From Isoetes taiwanensis (Eukaryota; Streptophyta; Lycopodiopsida; Isoetales; Isoetaceae): a DNA stretch of 64,000 bases. The notes below the pieces were generated by a model. That model was not told the DNA's origin, ran no database searches, and worked only from the letters and a program-made list of their open reading frames with translations. Both the position numbers and the translations under genes were made by a program. Where the stretch lies: the NCBI GenBank assembly GCA_021234155.1, contig JAJEKV010000060.1:5354323-5418322 (forward strand), in the 5' to 3' direction. Shown here in pieces: positions 12,621-24,506 of this stretch (its first letter is position 1; each line of letters begins with the position of its first letter).

Positions 12621-14088
12621 ATAGAATAGAATAGAATAGAATAGAATATGATTTTATCGTCCACGGGGACCAACTGGCCTATGGGACCCAAGTACAAAAG
12701 AGAGAGAACAGCGATTATTACTACGGGATTAAAAAACCCCCGCCAGAAGGGTTTTGGGAAAAACCTTAGTAGCAATAAGGATCTTTGACATACCTGATTA
12801 TATACATAATCACAAATGCGGTGAGGTTAATGTCGGACAGGGGGGCATAACTGAGTCCGCGTATCCATTACCTCCCGGAGGTACGATCCCAACAAGCCTA
12901 GAGGTCGTGCTCGATGCTCATCACGGGGGCGATGGGGCACAACTAATCGAGCATACCGAGGCGGATATGCTGGAAATGCGTGCCGCGGACGGGCGGAGGC
13001 GTGACTTTCATCCTCAATGGCCTGTTGGATGGCGGGCGGCGGACTCTGTCCTCACGCCGACTCGAATCCATCTCCTGTCTCAATGCCGAGGTGGTGTGCA
13101 ATGCGAATGGAAGCAATCACCTGGCAGCTTTTTCATGGGTAGATGGGTGCTTGCGGTAGTGGTGTGGGCCCCCTCGTGAGCATGGGATTAACTGGCCGTC
13201 GATAATTTGCCACCTTGACATGTGGCGGAGGCCTGCATCCCAAAGCTTGGCCATGAAGCAAGCATCAAGTAGTGCTTCAAAGGCGTAGCGTTCGCCGGTG
13301 TATGCTGCATCGGTCCACATCGTGTGCCCGCACATTCCATCGCGAGAACCAGCGGGCTTGCTTGTCTTTCCAGCGGGGCTTTGAGTATTTGCGGGGCCCA
13401 TCGCCCTTTGCCAAAGCAAGGTTGGGCAGCGGGCTTCCTCCATAGCCACCACCTTCCTCGGAAGTAAATAATGTGACGTTCAGTAGCGACCCTCTGTAAT
13501 GGAAGGAAGCTTGTCTCCTGGAGCAAGATCGATATGGGACCCGTGGATTTCTCTCGGTGCGGGCCAAGAAGGCCTTACGTACTGCTCTAGATCGTTCCAA
13601 GTGATGAGGGATATCACCGGCCCCCACATACGCCCCATAGAGGAGGACCCGGTTCAACCAAGGCCCGAACAAGTGTGCTGGTGACCCCATGCATCTGACT
13701 ACGCCTTGTATTTGTTGTTTTGCATTGCATCTGAGGGCTTTCAAACTGCGGTGACCCGTAACGATGGATGCATCGATCGTGGTAGTAGAAAACTCAATGC
13801 CCAAATACTTATAAGGCGAGCCACCTCCACTACCCGCCCACGATAAGTGAATGAGGGAAGGCGTGGGTGCGGGATGATGGGACCAGCCGAACACCCTCGT
13901 CTTGGCCAAGTTAACTCTCATGCCGGTGAATTGGCGAGAAAGTGTCCAAAGCATCCGCGTGGCGTTGCATGTCCTCACGGGGTATATCTTGGCGGTGTCA
14001 ACATCATCGCGATATATGAGTTGCGGATTATGTGGTGCATCAACTGAGCCCTGGGTGCTTTCCTAGCCATTCTTCTAGCTGGTCAAAA
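12621..14088 (-). mobile_element. 5'-truncated non-LTR retrotransposon (LINE A, (TTCTA)n tail)
   Basis: The minus-strand 3' end is a (TTCTA)n tract at 12621-12648. Upstream are the conserved 3' region (complement of ggggaccaactggcctatggg) and the reverse-transcriptase C-terminal region. The coding similarity runs into the DQLEEW/IDRLEDW block at about 14060-14088 and then stops where a plus-strand LINE begins. The same family, with the same tail and the same 3' block, recurs at 19283 and 50740, with a scrap at 17330. Frameshifts are frequent and the copy is dead. Confidence 0.8.
13277..13978 (-). pseudogene. LINE A reverse-transcriptase C-terminal fragment
   Basis: An open frame of about 233 codons contains MRVNLAKTRVFGW and YKYLGIEFST, the block that follows the catalytic YxDD motif in non-LTR reverse transcriptases. 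Just upstream, in a shifted frame, the catalytic motif reads YRDDV instead of YADDV. The downstream part before the tail carries the degenerate C-terminal region. It lacks the endonuclease and most of the fingers and palm, so it cannot be active. Confidence 0.75.
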
Positions 14089-14244
14089 GATAGTTTTGGT
14101 TTTACCAAGCCCACGAAACCGGGCAGACCTTATAACTCTTGGTGGGATAGTGATTGTACAAAAGCCGGGGCTCGATTCCAAAGGGCCTTAGGGTAAAGCC
14201 CAAATGGTACAAAACATTGCTTAAAAACAAGAAGCGGGCTTTTT

Positions 14245-14730
14245 ATGCTAAGAAGCGGCTTAAACTTCGTGAAATGTTCCATGCACGACCAAAAATCTTC
14301 GGAACACTTTGAAATACGCATACGGCTCGGGGAAGAGCTTAACTCGGATGCTCTATTACAGATGGTCAGAGATCTATACCATGTAACGGAGGCCACATCA
14401 ATGCAAAGATATTCCGTTGATGAAGATTTGTTCACTGAAGAGGAAGTTGGGATCAAATTAGCAAACATGAAGAATGGAAAATCAGCAGACCTTCAAGGAA
14501 TATGTGTAGAATTATTGAAGTGGGGGGGTCAACAAATCAGGACGGTAATTACCTCTCATCTAAATCAAGCTGTGAGATATGGTTTGCCACAAACATGGAA
14601 GGAGAACAAAATAGTTCCGATATATAAGACCGGGGATAGAAGGGATGTACGGAATTACCGCACCATTATGGTGGGAAATGTGTTCTCAAAACTCCTGGGC
14701 AGTTTATTAGAAAGAAAAAGCGGCGGTTAG
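14245..14730 (+). pseudogene. LINE B reverse transcriptase, N-terminal segment
   Basis: The segment includes MKNGKSADLQGICVELLKWG and WKENKIVPIYKTGDR..VRNYRTIMV, the standard blocks 1-2 of LINE reverse transcriptases (LKPGKAPGPDG..., ...PI.K.G......YR.I.L). The frame ends at 14730. Translation in another frame between 14731 and 14890 continues with DHAVTLRVLIEKAKE and LAFIDFR, the first catalytic aspartate block, showing that frameshifts split one ORF. Confidence 0.8.
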
Positions 14731-14891
14731 GCAATGAGGAGTATGGAAAAAGGGCTACATGCCAAGCGGGTTTTAGGAGACGACATAATACTCACGGACC
14801 ATGCGGTAACTTTGAGGGTTCTTATTGAAAAGGCAAAAGAACCAAGAAAAGCCCTTTATTTGGCCTTCATAGATTTTCGGCGTTCGACCTG

Positions 14892-16307
14892 ATGCTGCGA
14901 GATAATCTAGGTGCACGTATGGATCAAATTGGTGTTCCCTTATCTCTTAAAGGGAGTGTCGAAGAATTGTATGAGGAAGTGATCGCCAAGCTTTCATGCA
15001 GACTAGAAGATACAGTACAAAGCACAATGGGAGTACGTCAGGGTTGTCCATTATCACCAACGCTATTTGGTCTGTACATCGATGAGCTGGAGGAATGGCT
15101 ACAACAGAGGGGATTTGCAGGAATGATGCTAGGTGACATTCTCATTCAGTTGCTTTTGTACGCAGACGATGTAGTACTAGTAGCGGACTCACCGAATGGA
15201 CTTCAAGATCACTTGAATAGTTTAAGTGATTTCTGCAGAGCCAAACAAATGAAAGTAAATTTGGGTAAGTCCAAGGTGATGGTTTTTGGAATAGTTAAGA
15301 GGCAATCTTTTTGGTATGACGGTTCTGTTTTGGAAATAGTAGAATGCTACAAATATCTTGGGTTAGAATTTTCATCTAACTACAAATGGAAGGATTGTGT
15401 GCATAAACGTGTTACAGGTGGCAAAGCAGCACTTTATAGTATGTTGGCGAGATGCCATAAAGCCTATTTGGGTGATTGGAGTTTGAAAAAAATGTTGTTT
15501 AAGACTCTTGTGCAGACTGTCATCTTGTACGGAGCTCCTATTTGGGGGCCATCCATATCACTAAAGCTTTGGGGGCAGATTGAGACGGTGCTCAAATCTT
15601 TCCTCCACGAAGAGCTAGGAGTCAAAAGACAGACACCTTACGCTATAATCTTGGCAGAAGCAGGTTTGATTCCTCTAGAAGCTGAGGCTCTATATCAGAC
15701 AATTAATTTCGTCAATAGAGTCAACCTAATGTCAGAAGATAGACTGCCTAAGATAGCATCGCTAGCATCCACCACATCAGGATGGTTGCATGATGTCATG
15801 AAGTGGGCGGGCAGATGGGGAATAACAGCAGACTCTTGGCCTACTACTGACCTGGGCGCTAGAGATCTGGTCCAAACCAAGGCGGTAGAGATCTTATGGG
15901 AAAAGAAGGGATCACGGATGCTCACCTATCTAGAGGATATTAATCCCTTGTTAACTTACACAGACCAATGCTACCTGAGAGCCAGAATCTCAAAGCGTGC
16001 CAGGCATATTATTGCCAGATACAGAACTAGCTCACACCATCTAGCAATTGAAGTAGGAAGATGGAGGCAAATTCCAAGAGAGAGCCGGATCTGTGCATTA
16101 TGTGACCATCATAAGGTGGAAAGTGAATTCCATGTGTTTCTAGAATGCCCTGCTTACGATGATATTAGAGATAGACTTGGTATTTGTCGCCATAGTTTTC
16201 AAAGTTTTTATTCTCTATTGATGATGGAACCAGCAAGTGCTTTAAGCCACTTCCTCCATCAGGTTGAGCTACATAGGACACTCATTATGACATTGGGTCA
16301 TGATTGA
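14892..16307 (+). CDS. Non-LTR retrotransposon reverse transcriptase (LINE B), 471 codons
   Basis: This is the best preserved retroelement ORF in the window. Visible motifs in order are RQGCPLSPTLF (template/primer block, residue about 50), LLLYADDVVLV (catalytic YADD, about residue 90), MKVNLGKSKVMVF, and YKYLGLEFSS. Near residue 400 is a C-terminal Cys/His cluster CALCDHHKVESEFHVFLECPAY of the type found at the end of many LINE ORF2 proteins. It normally copies the element RNA at a nicked target, but the upstream aspartate block and endonuclease are missing or shifted, so this is a remnant with an intact frame. The chosen start is only the first ATG after the frameshift. Confidence 0.85.
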   Translation: MLRDNLGARMDQIGVPLSLKGSVEELYEEVIAKLSCRLEDTVQSTMGVRQGCPLSPTLFGLYIDELEEWLQQRGFAGMMLGDILIQLLLYADDVVLVADSPNGLQDHLNSLSDFCRAKQMKVNLGKSKVMVFGIVKRQSFWYDGSVLEIVECYKYLGLEFSSNYKWKDCVHKRVTGGKAALYSMLARCHKAYLGDWSLKKMLFKTLVQTVILYGAPIWGPSISLKLWGQIETVLKSFLHEELGVKRQTPYAIILAEAGLIPLEAEALYQTINFVNRVNLMSEDRLPKIASLASTTSGWLHDVMKWAGRWGITADSWPTTDLGARDLVQTKAVEILWEKKGSRMLTYLEDINPLLTYTDQCYLRARISKRARHIIARYRTSSHHLAIEVGRWRQIPRESRICALCDHHKVESEFHVFLECPAYDDIRDRLGICRHSFQSFYSLLMMEPASALSHFLHQVELHRTLIMTLGHD

Positions 16308-16561
16308 TTGATTGATTGATGTACACTGTCGCTCCATGACCTTCAAGGTCTTTTGTGGGCGTGATCATAATATTATATATTATTATATAATATATAGAGA
16401 ATGGCTCTCAAGAATATATAATCAATATGCAGATATTATCTTTCTATTATTGATAACAGAAAATGATAATATCCAAAATGCAAATCATCTGCTAGACACA
16501 TTTTCCTTCACTTCTGAAATTTTGGTCGGTTGGCAAAAGAGTGATGCTCTGTGGACTCTAG

Positions 16562-17035
16562 ATGATGAACTGCCATGTGTTCTTGCTTATCCTTGGAAGG
16601 TGTTGCCTCACAGAAGGCAACCAAGCTTCTTATTCCTGTGCGTATTCATGTCTCAACATATGATGCTTGGAATGTCATAGTAGAGGGGCTACGGAGGCAT
16701 CTTTTTTGGTGGAATACTGCTAAACTTTCTATGCTTGGAAGGATGATAATTGCTAAGCATGTCTTAAGCAGCACTCACGTCTATATGGCTTCTGCCATTC
16801 TTGCTTCCCAATCAAAGTTTTAGGAGATTGTGGATGTTACCAAAAATCTTATTTGGGGGTGGAAATGAAGTAGGAGCCATGGTTAAGGTTGCATGGTCTA
16901 AGTGTATAAAACCTAAGTCTGTTGGTGGTTTGGGCATGGCAGATTTCCATTTGCCGAGTAAGGTCATGATCTCTAAATTCATTTGGAGGACTCTCGTGGG
17001 TAAGGATGGTCCTTTTGGGCTATGACTTATCGCAC
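16562..17035 (+). pseudogene. LINE (plant L1-like) fragment, post-RT region
   Basis: Frameshifted pieces read as a LINE connection region: LSMLGRMIIAKHVLSSTHVYMAS (as LSMLGRMIIAKHVL, then SSTHVYMAS), then KVAWSKCIKPKSVGGLGMAD and SKFIWRTLVGKDGPFG. These correspond to the L1 blocks LS.AGR..L...VL and W..VC.PK..GGLG. The matching C-terminal end is at 18256-18900, so about 1.2 kb of other DNA appears to separate them. Confidence 0.65.
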
Positions 17036-17329
17036 ATGTTCTTACCCATTGTATTACTTTTGGTAAAGCGACACTTAAACTGATTCTTCCATGGATTCTA
17101 TGATTTGCGGCCTTATCCTAATGATTCTCCCTTAGATTCCTGGCATACAGTCAAAGTGTTATTTCATATCAACCCAACCCAAGCCTTAAATTTGAATGGG
17201 ACCCCTAGTATTTTTTTGAAAGGCAAATTTTCAACTTGCCATTCAATTTGAAGGGCAAATTTTTGGTCTGCCATTCTTTTGCATATCCAAGTTTTTGAAA
17301 GACATTCAAAGCTTAAACTGTAAAAATTA

Positions 17330-17425
17330 TAAGAATAAAATAGAATAGAATGTGTTCTAGGGGATCAACTGTAGTGCCTATGGACCTGAACGAAGAAAAG
17401 GAAAAAACATCGAAATTATGGATAA
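17330..17425 (-). repeat. LINE A-family 3'-end scrap
   Basis: The sequence ataaaatagaatagaat followed by ggggatcaactgtagtgcctatggacc resembles the tail and 3' untranslated block of the family at 12621 (gaatagaat...ggggaccaactggcctatgggacc). It is short and diverged. Confidence 0.5.
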
Positions 17426-17429
17426 TATA

Positions 17430-18245
17430 TTATAACTTTTAATAAATATAACTACAAAAAAGAATCCAAAATAACTCATAGTCTTAGTAATATTGATATA
17501 ATTCATATTGACATATTGCCATTGCCAATGCAAGAAATAAGGGGAAAAACATTATATGCGATTTGCCATTGAAAATCAATTTTTTTTTTACAAAGAAACA
17601 GAGTTGTCCATTCAAAAATGAAAATAAATATGTTCAAGAGACGACGTGCCTCGAAATTCCTCTGTGTTGAGTGGGCTCTGAAGCTGATTAGCTGAGTTGG
17701 TCGGATTCAGATCAAACTGCAGATCAAATTGCATGCAGATGAAGAACCTCGACGCTGGGCGGGAAAGAAAAGGAAATAAGGAAAGAGAAATTCTTACCGT
17801 TCTATTGTTTTTTTTGTATTTCTTTGTCTCGCCAATTAACCAATTTTAATAAATGCGGAGGAGGAGATTGTTAAAAAATTTGAATATCAAATGTTGTTTG
17901 TTTTGGTCAAGAATAATAACAAATAAAAGTGTAAGTATAAACAGAAAAATATATTTTTTTTTTTTCATAATCATGGCCATTCTATTGAAGGGAAACTTTT
18001 TCCTAAGCTTTTTTATTGAATGGTAAATCTTTTCCCTTGTCGTTCTTAAGAATATCTAAAAACAATTAGCAGTTCTCTGCATGGCTAGGACCCCAAGAAT
18101 GGTACAGAACATTTCAAATGTAAGGCTTGACCCAACCGCTTGTGCTCAGTTGATTGCACCTTGTTATTTGATTACCTTGGCTGACAATGCACCACTTTGC
18201 TTTATTATATATCCATTGACTCAAAGACGTTGAAAAATGCATGGG
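17430..18245. other. No gene recognised
   Basis: AT-rich DNA that separates two parts of an L1-like remnant; no recognisable coding sequence. Confidence 0.35.
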
Positions 18246-18255
18246 GACATGACAA

Positions 18256-18900
18256 TTGCAGCGTGGTATCAGACCATTTGAGGCTTTTCAGTTAAAATGT
18301 TTGTTGGGGCGATGGGATAGAGCTATTTGGCAGAAAGTTGCTGATTATCTACAGCCTATTCAACCACAACAAGAAGATATTTTGGTGTGGATGTATCATC
18401 AAGAGGTTAAGGAATGCATACTTGTGAACTCTATATATAAGTTGTTGCTTGATATTGATATCCTTCCTCCTACTAGTAAGTGGCCCCTTTAACTTCCTCC
18501 TTCTCAATGGCAATAGATGTGGACTTGGGCATGGAATAAGCTACTTCATCCTAAAGTAGCAGTATTTTGGTGGCAGATTCTTCACATATGTCTTCGGGTT
18601 AATGTGCTTGTCCACAAGTTTGACCCTAGAATATCAGATCTATGTCCAGTATGTAAACAGAGTTCTCAGACCATTGAGCATTGCTTTTTCATGTGTGGCC
18701 ACCTTAGACATGTATGGGACTGGTCGTTCTCTCTTTTTTATGTCTCACTAATAAGTTAACAAGTGATTTTTGCAATTTACCCAAGTACTTGGACGAAGCT
18801 ACAAAAACAGGCTTTTCATTTAGCAGCAGGTTGGTTGTTGTGGACTACCTGAAAAAGACGGAGACAAGTAGTCTCCAAAGGTCTGGATGTGGCAGATGAC
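18256..18900 (+). pseudogene. LINE (plant L1-like) C-terminal zinc-binding region
   Basis: MWTWAWNKLLHPKVAVFWWQ and LCPVCKQSSQTIEHCFFMCG are the tryptophan-rich and C-x2-C...H...C blocks of the zf-RVT region at the end of plant LINE ORF2 proteins. The preceding LLGRWDRAIW and VWMYHQE...SIYKLL stretch fits the region before it. Stops and frame changes occur throughout. It is probably the continuation of the remnant at 16562-17035. Confidence 0.7.
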
Positions 18901-19282
18901 CATGTTCTCCAATATGCTCAAGGTAGCATCGCTAACTCTTATTATTGATCTTCACTTGCCCCTCGTAAGAGGCGCTTGATCTTTGAGGAGTACTTAGATG
19001 TGCACTCTTATACATAGACATGTTGTTTCACTCAATGAATCCATGCTTATCCTTTGAGATTTTATTCATTTGCATCTTTACTTGTACTTGACTTCTAATT
19101 AAATAAAGACTGACGTCCTTCAACCAAAAAGAAGAAAAGTTTTTGCAATAATGATTAAAATTCATCTTTAAATTCTTTTGAGATTTGCTAGAGATTCGTC
19201 AAATTTGCTATTCCCTCTTAACAATTATTCGCCAAATATCCTACATCTTTCAAGACTAAAAAAAAATTAGAGATAACACACT

Positions 19283-20045
19283 TATGAGAATAGAATAGAA
19301 TAAAAGGTTTTCGGGGGAAAACTGCGACAGGAATAAGATTCATGTCAAACTGTGACATCTATTATGAATGGAAAGAAATATGTACATATATCAGGCAAGT
19401 GCTCAAGGACCGAGCTAATCCCGGCGATCCATGACCTCTTGAATGTATGATCTGTACCGAGGCCATGCTCAACATCTCATGCAGGGGCTGGCCAGGACGA
19501 ACTAGCTCAACATAGTATGTCCAAATGTTATCATATGCCAGACAGCTTTGAAGGGTATGCCATTCGTCTGTCTCCAACTTGGAAACATTAACAAAGCCTC
19601 TCCTGGCGCGGCTCCCCAATCTATCTCCCCGTCTCAATCCGGAGATGGTGTGTGCCTATGCGAATAGAGGCAATGGTTCTGCGCTTTTTCATGGGTAGAT
19701 GAGTGTAAGTAGCATTGCGGGCCTCGCTCCAGCATGGGGTTAATGTGGCATTGGTAATGTGCTGTCTTGACCTGTTCAACGGTGCTGGCATCCTATAGCT
19801 TGCTGAGGAAGCATGTATCAAGGTATTGTCTGAAGCTGTGGTGATCTGCCTCCGTTTGCACTCGGATGCACCTGTGCTCCTGCACATTCCATCTGGCCAG
19901 CAGGTCTTTAGGCGCTGAGGCCCCATTGCCACAGTGTAAACGAGGTTAGGGAGGCGAGTATCGTCCATACTGACCACCTTTTAGAAGCAGATGATGTGTC
20001 TGTCAAGGGCCCCCCTCTGAAGAGGCAAGAAACCTATCTCCTGCA
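19283..20045 (-). mobile_element. 5'-truncated LINE of the (TTCTA)n family (LINE E)
   Basis: The minus-strand tail is agaatagaatagaat (complement of the TTCTA repeats) at 19288-19302. Upstream, frames read THHLRIETGRWG...WHTLQSCLAYDNIW, matching the HHLAIEVGRW...FHVFLECPAYDDI end of LINE B, and the C-rich region before it. This covers only the last part of ORF2. Confidence 0.7.
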
Positions 20046-20149
20046 AGAGAAATGATTGCATATCCTCGGAGGAATTTCTTTTCCTTGACTTTTGATTCTT
20101 TCTTTCGAGCAGTATCTATTGGCATGCCCATTCCAAATCCACTTTCTCA

Positions 20150-20430
20150 ACTACTTTTATTATGTTCTTCACATTGTTGTACGAGCTTGACAGACCCCGA
20201 AGTAGTGCTTCAACGACCAAGTCGCCATTAATTCCTTTGTTTATTCCCTTGCAAATGTTTGTATACTTGTTGGATAATTCTAATGTACTCACCTACACTC
20301 ATTCCTTCTTTGAGTTTGGTATTGAAAACCACATCATGCAAGTTTACTTGAATTGTAAAGTGTTTAGGCAGATACGTCCTTTCCGATTCATCCTAGGCTT
20401 CCTTGATAGGTGACGCTTTAGCTATCTAAG
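20150..20430 (-). pseudogene. Copia-type gag (UBN2-like) remnant
   Basis: Minus-strand frames read TKLKEGMSVGEYIRIIQQVY and, after a frameshift, GDLVVEALLRGLSSSYNNV. These match the SV.EYI......L and ..D....LL.gLP.SY.. pattern of copia gag. No zinc knuckle, protease or integrase could be joined to it, so it is a small decayed fragment. Confidence 0.5.
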
Positions 20431-20639
20431 CGAATAAAGTACCATTTAATAACCTCAATGTCATGCTCTGGGTTGTCTAATATTTTTGAATCCATCTTTG
20501 GCACTGCTTGCCTTTCTTCTTCATTTTATCTGAACTCAATTTTTAATGAATAGATATGAGAAGTGAGCTCCTCAAGCATAGGAGCATCCCTAAATCACTG
20601 CATTCTCCATTCCTAGGTTCAAGAATTGGACGACAATTC

Positions 20640-22740
20640 CTCAAATGTCGCCCTAAACATGGTTTTTTCTGTCTTAGGTTTTTGACGTAATGGTTATTTT
20701 GTCTAGATAATTATCACGATGCAGCTAGAAAGGATTTTGGCTTGTCTGATGTGTTGGACGTGCCTCAAGCAATTGGACGTGAGCAGTGGTTGCAGTATCC
20801 AGCTTTGGCTTGCTTTTGCATGCTAATGTTTGCCTGTCATGATAGATGTGTCTTAGGCAGCTGAACATGGGCGGTATCCATATTAGCCTTCAATGCTTGG
20901 AACTGAGAATTTAGCTCTTGGTGTCTCACTGTCCATTTCTCCAATTCTCACGTGCAATGGCACAACTGCTCATGAGCATCGGCATGAAGCCCCTTTACCC
21001 TGCAAAGGAATTGTTTTGTGCAGCTCATATATCATGATCTCGGCTAGAGGAGCCTTCTTCAAACCTCTGAAGCTTGGAGGTCATGTCCATGTCCTTGGCA
21101 GAGTTTGCCTTGTCCAAAGTGTTGATCTATTTATTAGGTAATACAGGGTTGGAGCTTATAATTAAGGTTAGTAAGAGTTTTTCCTAATTTTCTAGTGGCA
21201 ATTGCATGTTATTACTACCGTTTGTTTGGCAGGGGCTTCAAATTCCCAAGCCCATGGTTTTCTTGTTCTTCGTTCTGTTGCAGTCCCAGGGGAAGAAAAT
21301 TCGATATGTTTGGTACCTCTTGTATTTGTGAACCTATTGCTTCTCCCCCTTTTTTGGAATTTCAAGGGGATTTCCACATAATCCACGAGGAATAAAATTT
21401 GATATGGTTGGTACATAACCTAGATATGTCTGATAGCGCTTTATTTGTTATTTTATTTGTTATTTGTTTCATTTGTATTTACCTCAAAGTGGAGTGAAAT
21501 GAAATGTTTGAACATCGGAGGAGAAATTTATCTAGCAAAAGAAAGAAAATGATTCAAATCCATTTAAGGGGCAGGCACAACCATTTCGGTTGCATAGTTA
21601 CTGTGCATGTGAACTAGGATAATGTCTGTTGAAATCCTACCACCAGAATCACCACATCTAGGGTAGGAATATTTTAAGTTGAAGTGGTGTATGAGAAACT
21701 TTGAGATGAACTCCATCGACCATATAAGCCAAATCCTTAAGATATGACCACCATCTTAAAACACTTCCTTTGCAATGACATGGCATTTCATCACATTTGT
21801 TATTACCATGTATCAAAATGATGACAACAAAGACATTTGTTGATAAGCTAAACGCAACCTTAGAACAATAATGAAGGGCTTTCATGCAGATGATTCATCT
21901 TCATTTGCCATCAATTATAAAATAAATATTTTTAAATAATCTGGTTTAAATTGTTAGTAATAAAAGTTACCTTGAAATTACTGTTAAATTCTGTCTATTT
22001 TATAGAGCAGAAAATCTTCTAAGTTTCAGAAATCTTTATAGAGCTTTCATGCCCCTGTTGCGAGCGCATCCCTTGCTTTGAAAGCAACACTCTGCTTTGA
22101 TTCTGGCACTACTCTCACAATTTTTGCTTCTTCAATCGAAAACAATGTTGCAGTTTCGTTGCCTCCTGCAGATGGGGTTTCCTAGATCCGCCAATCATCC
22201 TTCTCTGTTCCAGTCCCAAATCTTGAGACAGAGCGTCTACCATTATCGGAATAGCTTCTTGCTACGATATTGGATTTTCCTAACCATTTGTTCCCAAAAA
22301 TCTAAGACATCTCAGAGCCTCTTGAAACAGTTTTTACAAGGCAAAATGTTTCGTAAATCGGAATTGATTTTCTCAATGCTTGCCCTATCATAAATCTGCC
22401 ATGTACTTAAAGTTACGGACTCCTGCATAAGCACCAAACTTCGGCATTGGAAATACTACGAAATTCTTCGGTCATAGCTGAACCGAGAGATCCAAAAACA
22501 TAGAAGCATGTTTTCCTTGTCATCGCCAGCCATATCCATTCAACAGGATCCGTCTTTCAACAAAACCTTCCGTCGGAAAAATTTCTTCCTTACGTAATTT
22601 CAGCTAACGTTTTTTGCGTTTGATATTTTCAGGCGGTTAGGATTCCGCTTGAAAAGTTTTTGGCTGCCCCGCCAGCCTCGGCAAAGCGCTCGCAGAAAAT
22701 TTTCAGGCCGAATCACTCCCCCTTAAAATTATCTAATACA
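20640..22740. other. No gene recognised
   Basis: The longest frames (for example 22097-22393, plus) show no recognisable domain. No RNA gene or clear repeat structure is seen. Confidence 0.35.
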
Positions 22741-22780
22741 AAAGACTATAAATGGGACACAAATTGACATTCAACGATAT

Positions 22781-23875
22781 ATGCTTTGCTGTTTCATGAA
22801 ACCGTATATTTAGTACATAAGGTTTACATGGTGGGTATTGTATGGAAAAAGGTACGAAAATAAGGCAAAAAGGAATCTTTGTGTTTCCTGTATTTGGGGA
22901 GGCTTCTGTTGGCGTCGAGCACCAGGGTTCGATGGTCTGATGCAGCAGGCCGACATTAGAAGGTGAGGCTGCCGGCGCAGGTAGGGATAGTGAAGGTAAA
23001 AATGCTCTTCTTCTCTGCATTTGATGGCGATTTTGGAGCATGCATGTCGTCGTTGATTTCTTATCTTCAGATTCCGCCATAGGTAAACGAGTTCATGAGG
23101 GGGATTAACCTGTAAGGATTAGGAGCCGAATCATTAGAGCAGGAGCATAAAGGCTCCTGGGAATTTGTCCTTGTTTATTTACACTTCTAGGTTTGGTAGC
23201 CAAATTCACTTTGCTTTGTTATTCCAACAGCGAAGAAGCAAGAAGGATCCCGGGCATTTGTCTGTATGCACTTCATAATTTCTTAAACTGGTTATGTGGT
23301 GCTTTAAGGGGATTGGGGAGTCAAATTAGCATGTTATTTTGTTGGATTCAGCAGCTAAATGTGAACACATATAACAAGTTACAGGAAAGTGTTCTTGGCA
23401 AAAAGTGGGGCAACTTATTGTAATGTGCTAATTTTCGAGGGAAGCATGAATGTTTGTATTGGTTCATTTGCAAACCATATCTTCTGAAAAGTTTACAGGA
23501 GCTATCTTCATTGGGATATGCAATTTGCTCTTTGCAAGTGATCAGGAAGCTCGAACTGTTGGGATGTGCCGCCAGTCTTGCAGGGAAGCTTGTGGGACAA
23601 GCCTCATTGAAGCCTTTTTTAGAAGCTTCATCCGCTCCTAGTTTAGTGCAGCCTGTAGTGGAAACTGCTATGTTGAGGTCAAAATGACAGGCAAATTCTT
23701 GCCAATGGATGTCAATGGGCCCTTGAAAATAGAGCCACATCAGCGTTTGACCCATTGCGCAATGACGTGTACGCATAGGATCGCACTAGAGGGCATATCC
23801 CACAGAATATTCCCCTATCTAATGGCTGGGAATTCACTAGAGCGCTCATCTCCGATAAGGAGTCACGTTTTCGAT
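22781..23875. other. Segment of about 1.09 kb absent from the duplicated copy at 11.8 kb
   Basis: This stretch lies between two blocks that are nearly adjacent at 11846 and 11866. It is somewhat less AT-rich than its surroundings and has several medium frames (22733-23080 and 23348-23776 on the minus strand; 23454-23687 on the plus strand), none of which is recognisable. It may be an unclassified insertion or ancestral sequence lost from the other copy. Confidence 0.4.
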
Positions 23876-24506
23876 ATTTAAAACATACTGAATTGATTGT
23901 TTGATTTTACCGATAATAATCCTCACCACGGTCTAGATTTTATAGATAAAAGAACGGCGTGTCTGTTCATATCGGAAAGGGCGAGTCTGCATTTGAATAT
24001 TCCTGGTATTACCAATATTGTGCTGTTTTGAGTTCTTGGAATCCTTGTCGATGCTTATCTAGTCTCCTGAGAGATGTAGTCTTCCGCAGTTATACCTGTT
24101 TCAAATAGAGAAATTTTTAACTATTTTTTTAGTAGCATCGCCCTGCTAGGCCGAGCTGACTTTCCTCAAATTCTTAATGACTCTACTCACTTTGATACAA
24201 TTCTCACACTTTAGAGGCCAAGTTTATTCCAAGAACTCCAGCATGTACTTGTAATGAACATAAACTATGTGGTGTTTGTAGCTCTTGCGCTTACCTTACA
24301 TTGAAGGAGAGAATATCCTTGACATGCAAATTAACTTATAGAGCCTTAACGTTGTGTCCGTTGATGTGAATTTGACTTTTTGGTTTCGGTCTGATAGAAA
24401 TCTCAGAAAACACAAATAATGTTTTCCAAAATCAAAGATTGGCAAACAATGTTACAGGACATATTGATTGACAGTCCAGCAAGAAAAGCGCTGCATCAAC
24501 TGATGT

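Larger units (their letters stand above)
14090..16325 (+). mobile_element. 5'-truncated non-LTR retrotransposon (LINE B, (TTGA)n-type tail)
   Basis: A plus-strand LINE begins abruptly at the junction with LINE A and ends in a short TGATTGATTGATTGATG tract (about 16304-16322). It keeps the region before the palm, the full palm and thumb, and a C-terminal zinc-knuckle-like motif; the endonuclease is absent. Two frameshifts separate the N-terminal part (14245-14730) from the main ORF. The tail sequence differs from LINE A, so the two are separate insertions placed head to head and not one twin-primed event. Confidence 0.8.

Noticed and set aside
23348-23776. Protein-coding gene on either strand
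   Set aside because: There are overlapping open frames on both strands, none with a known motif or splice support.
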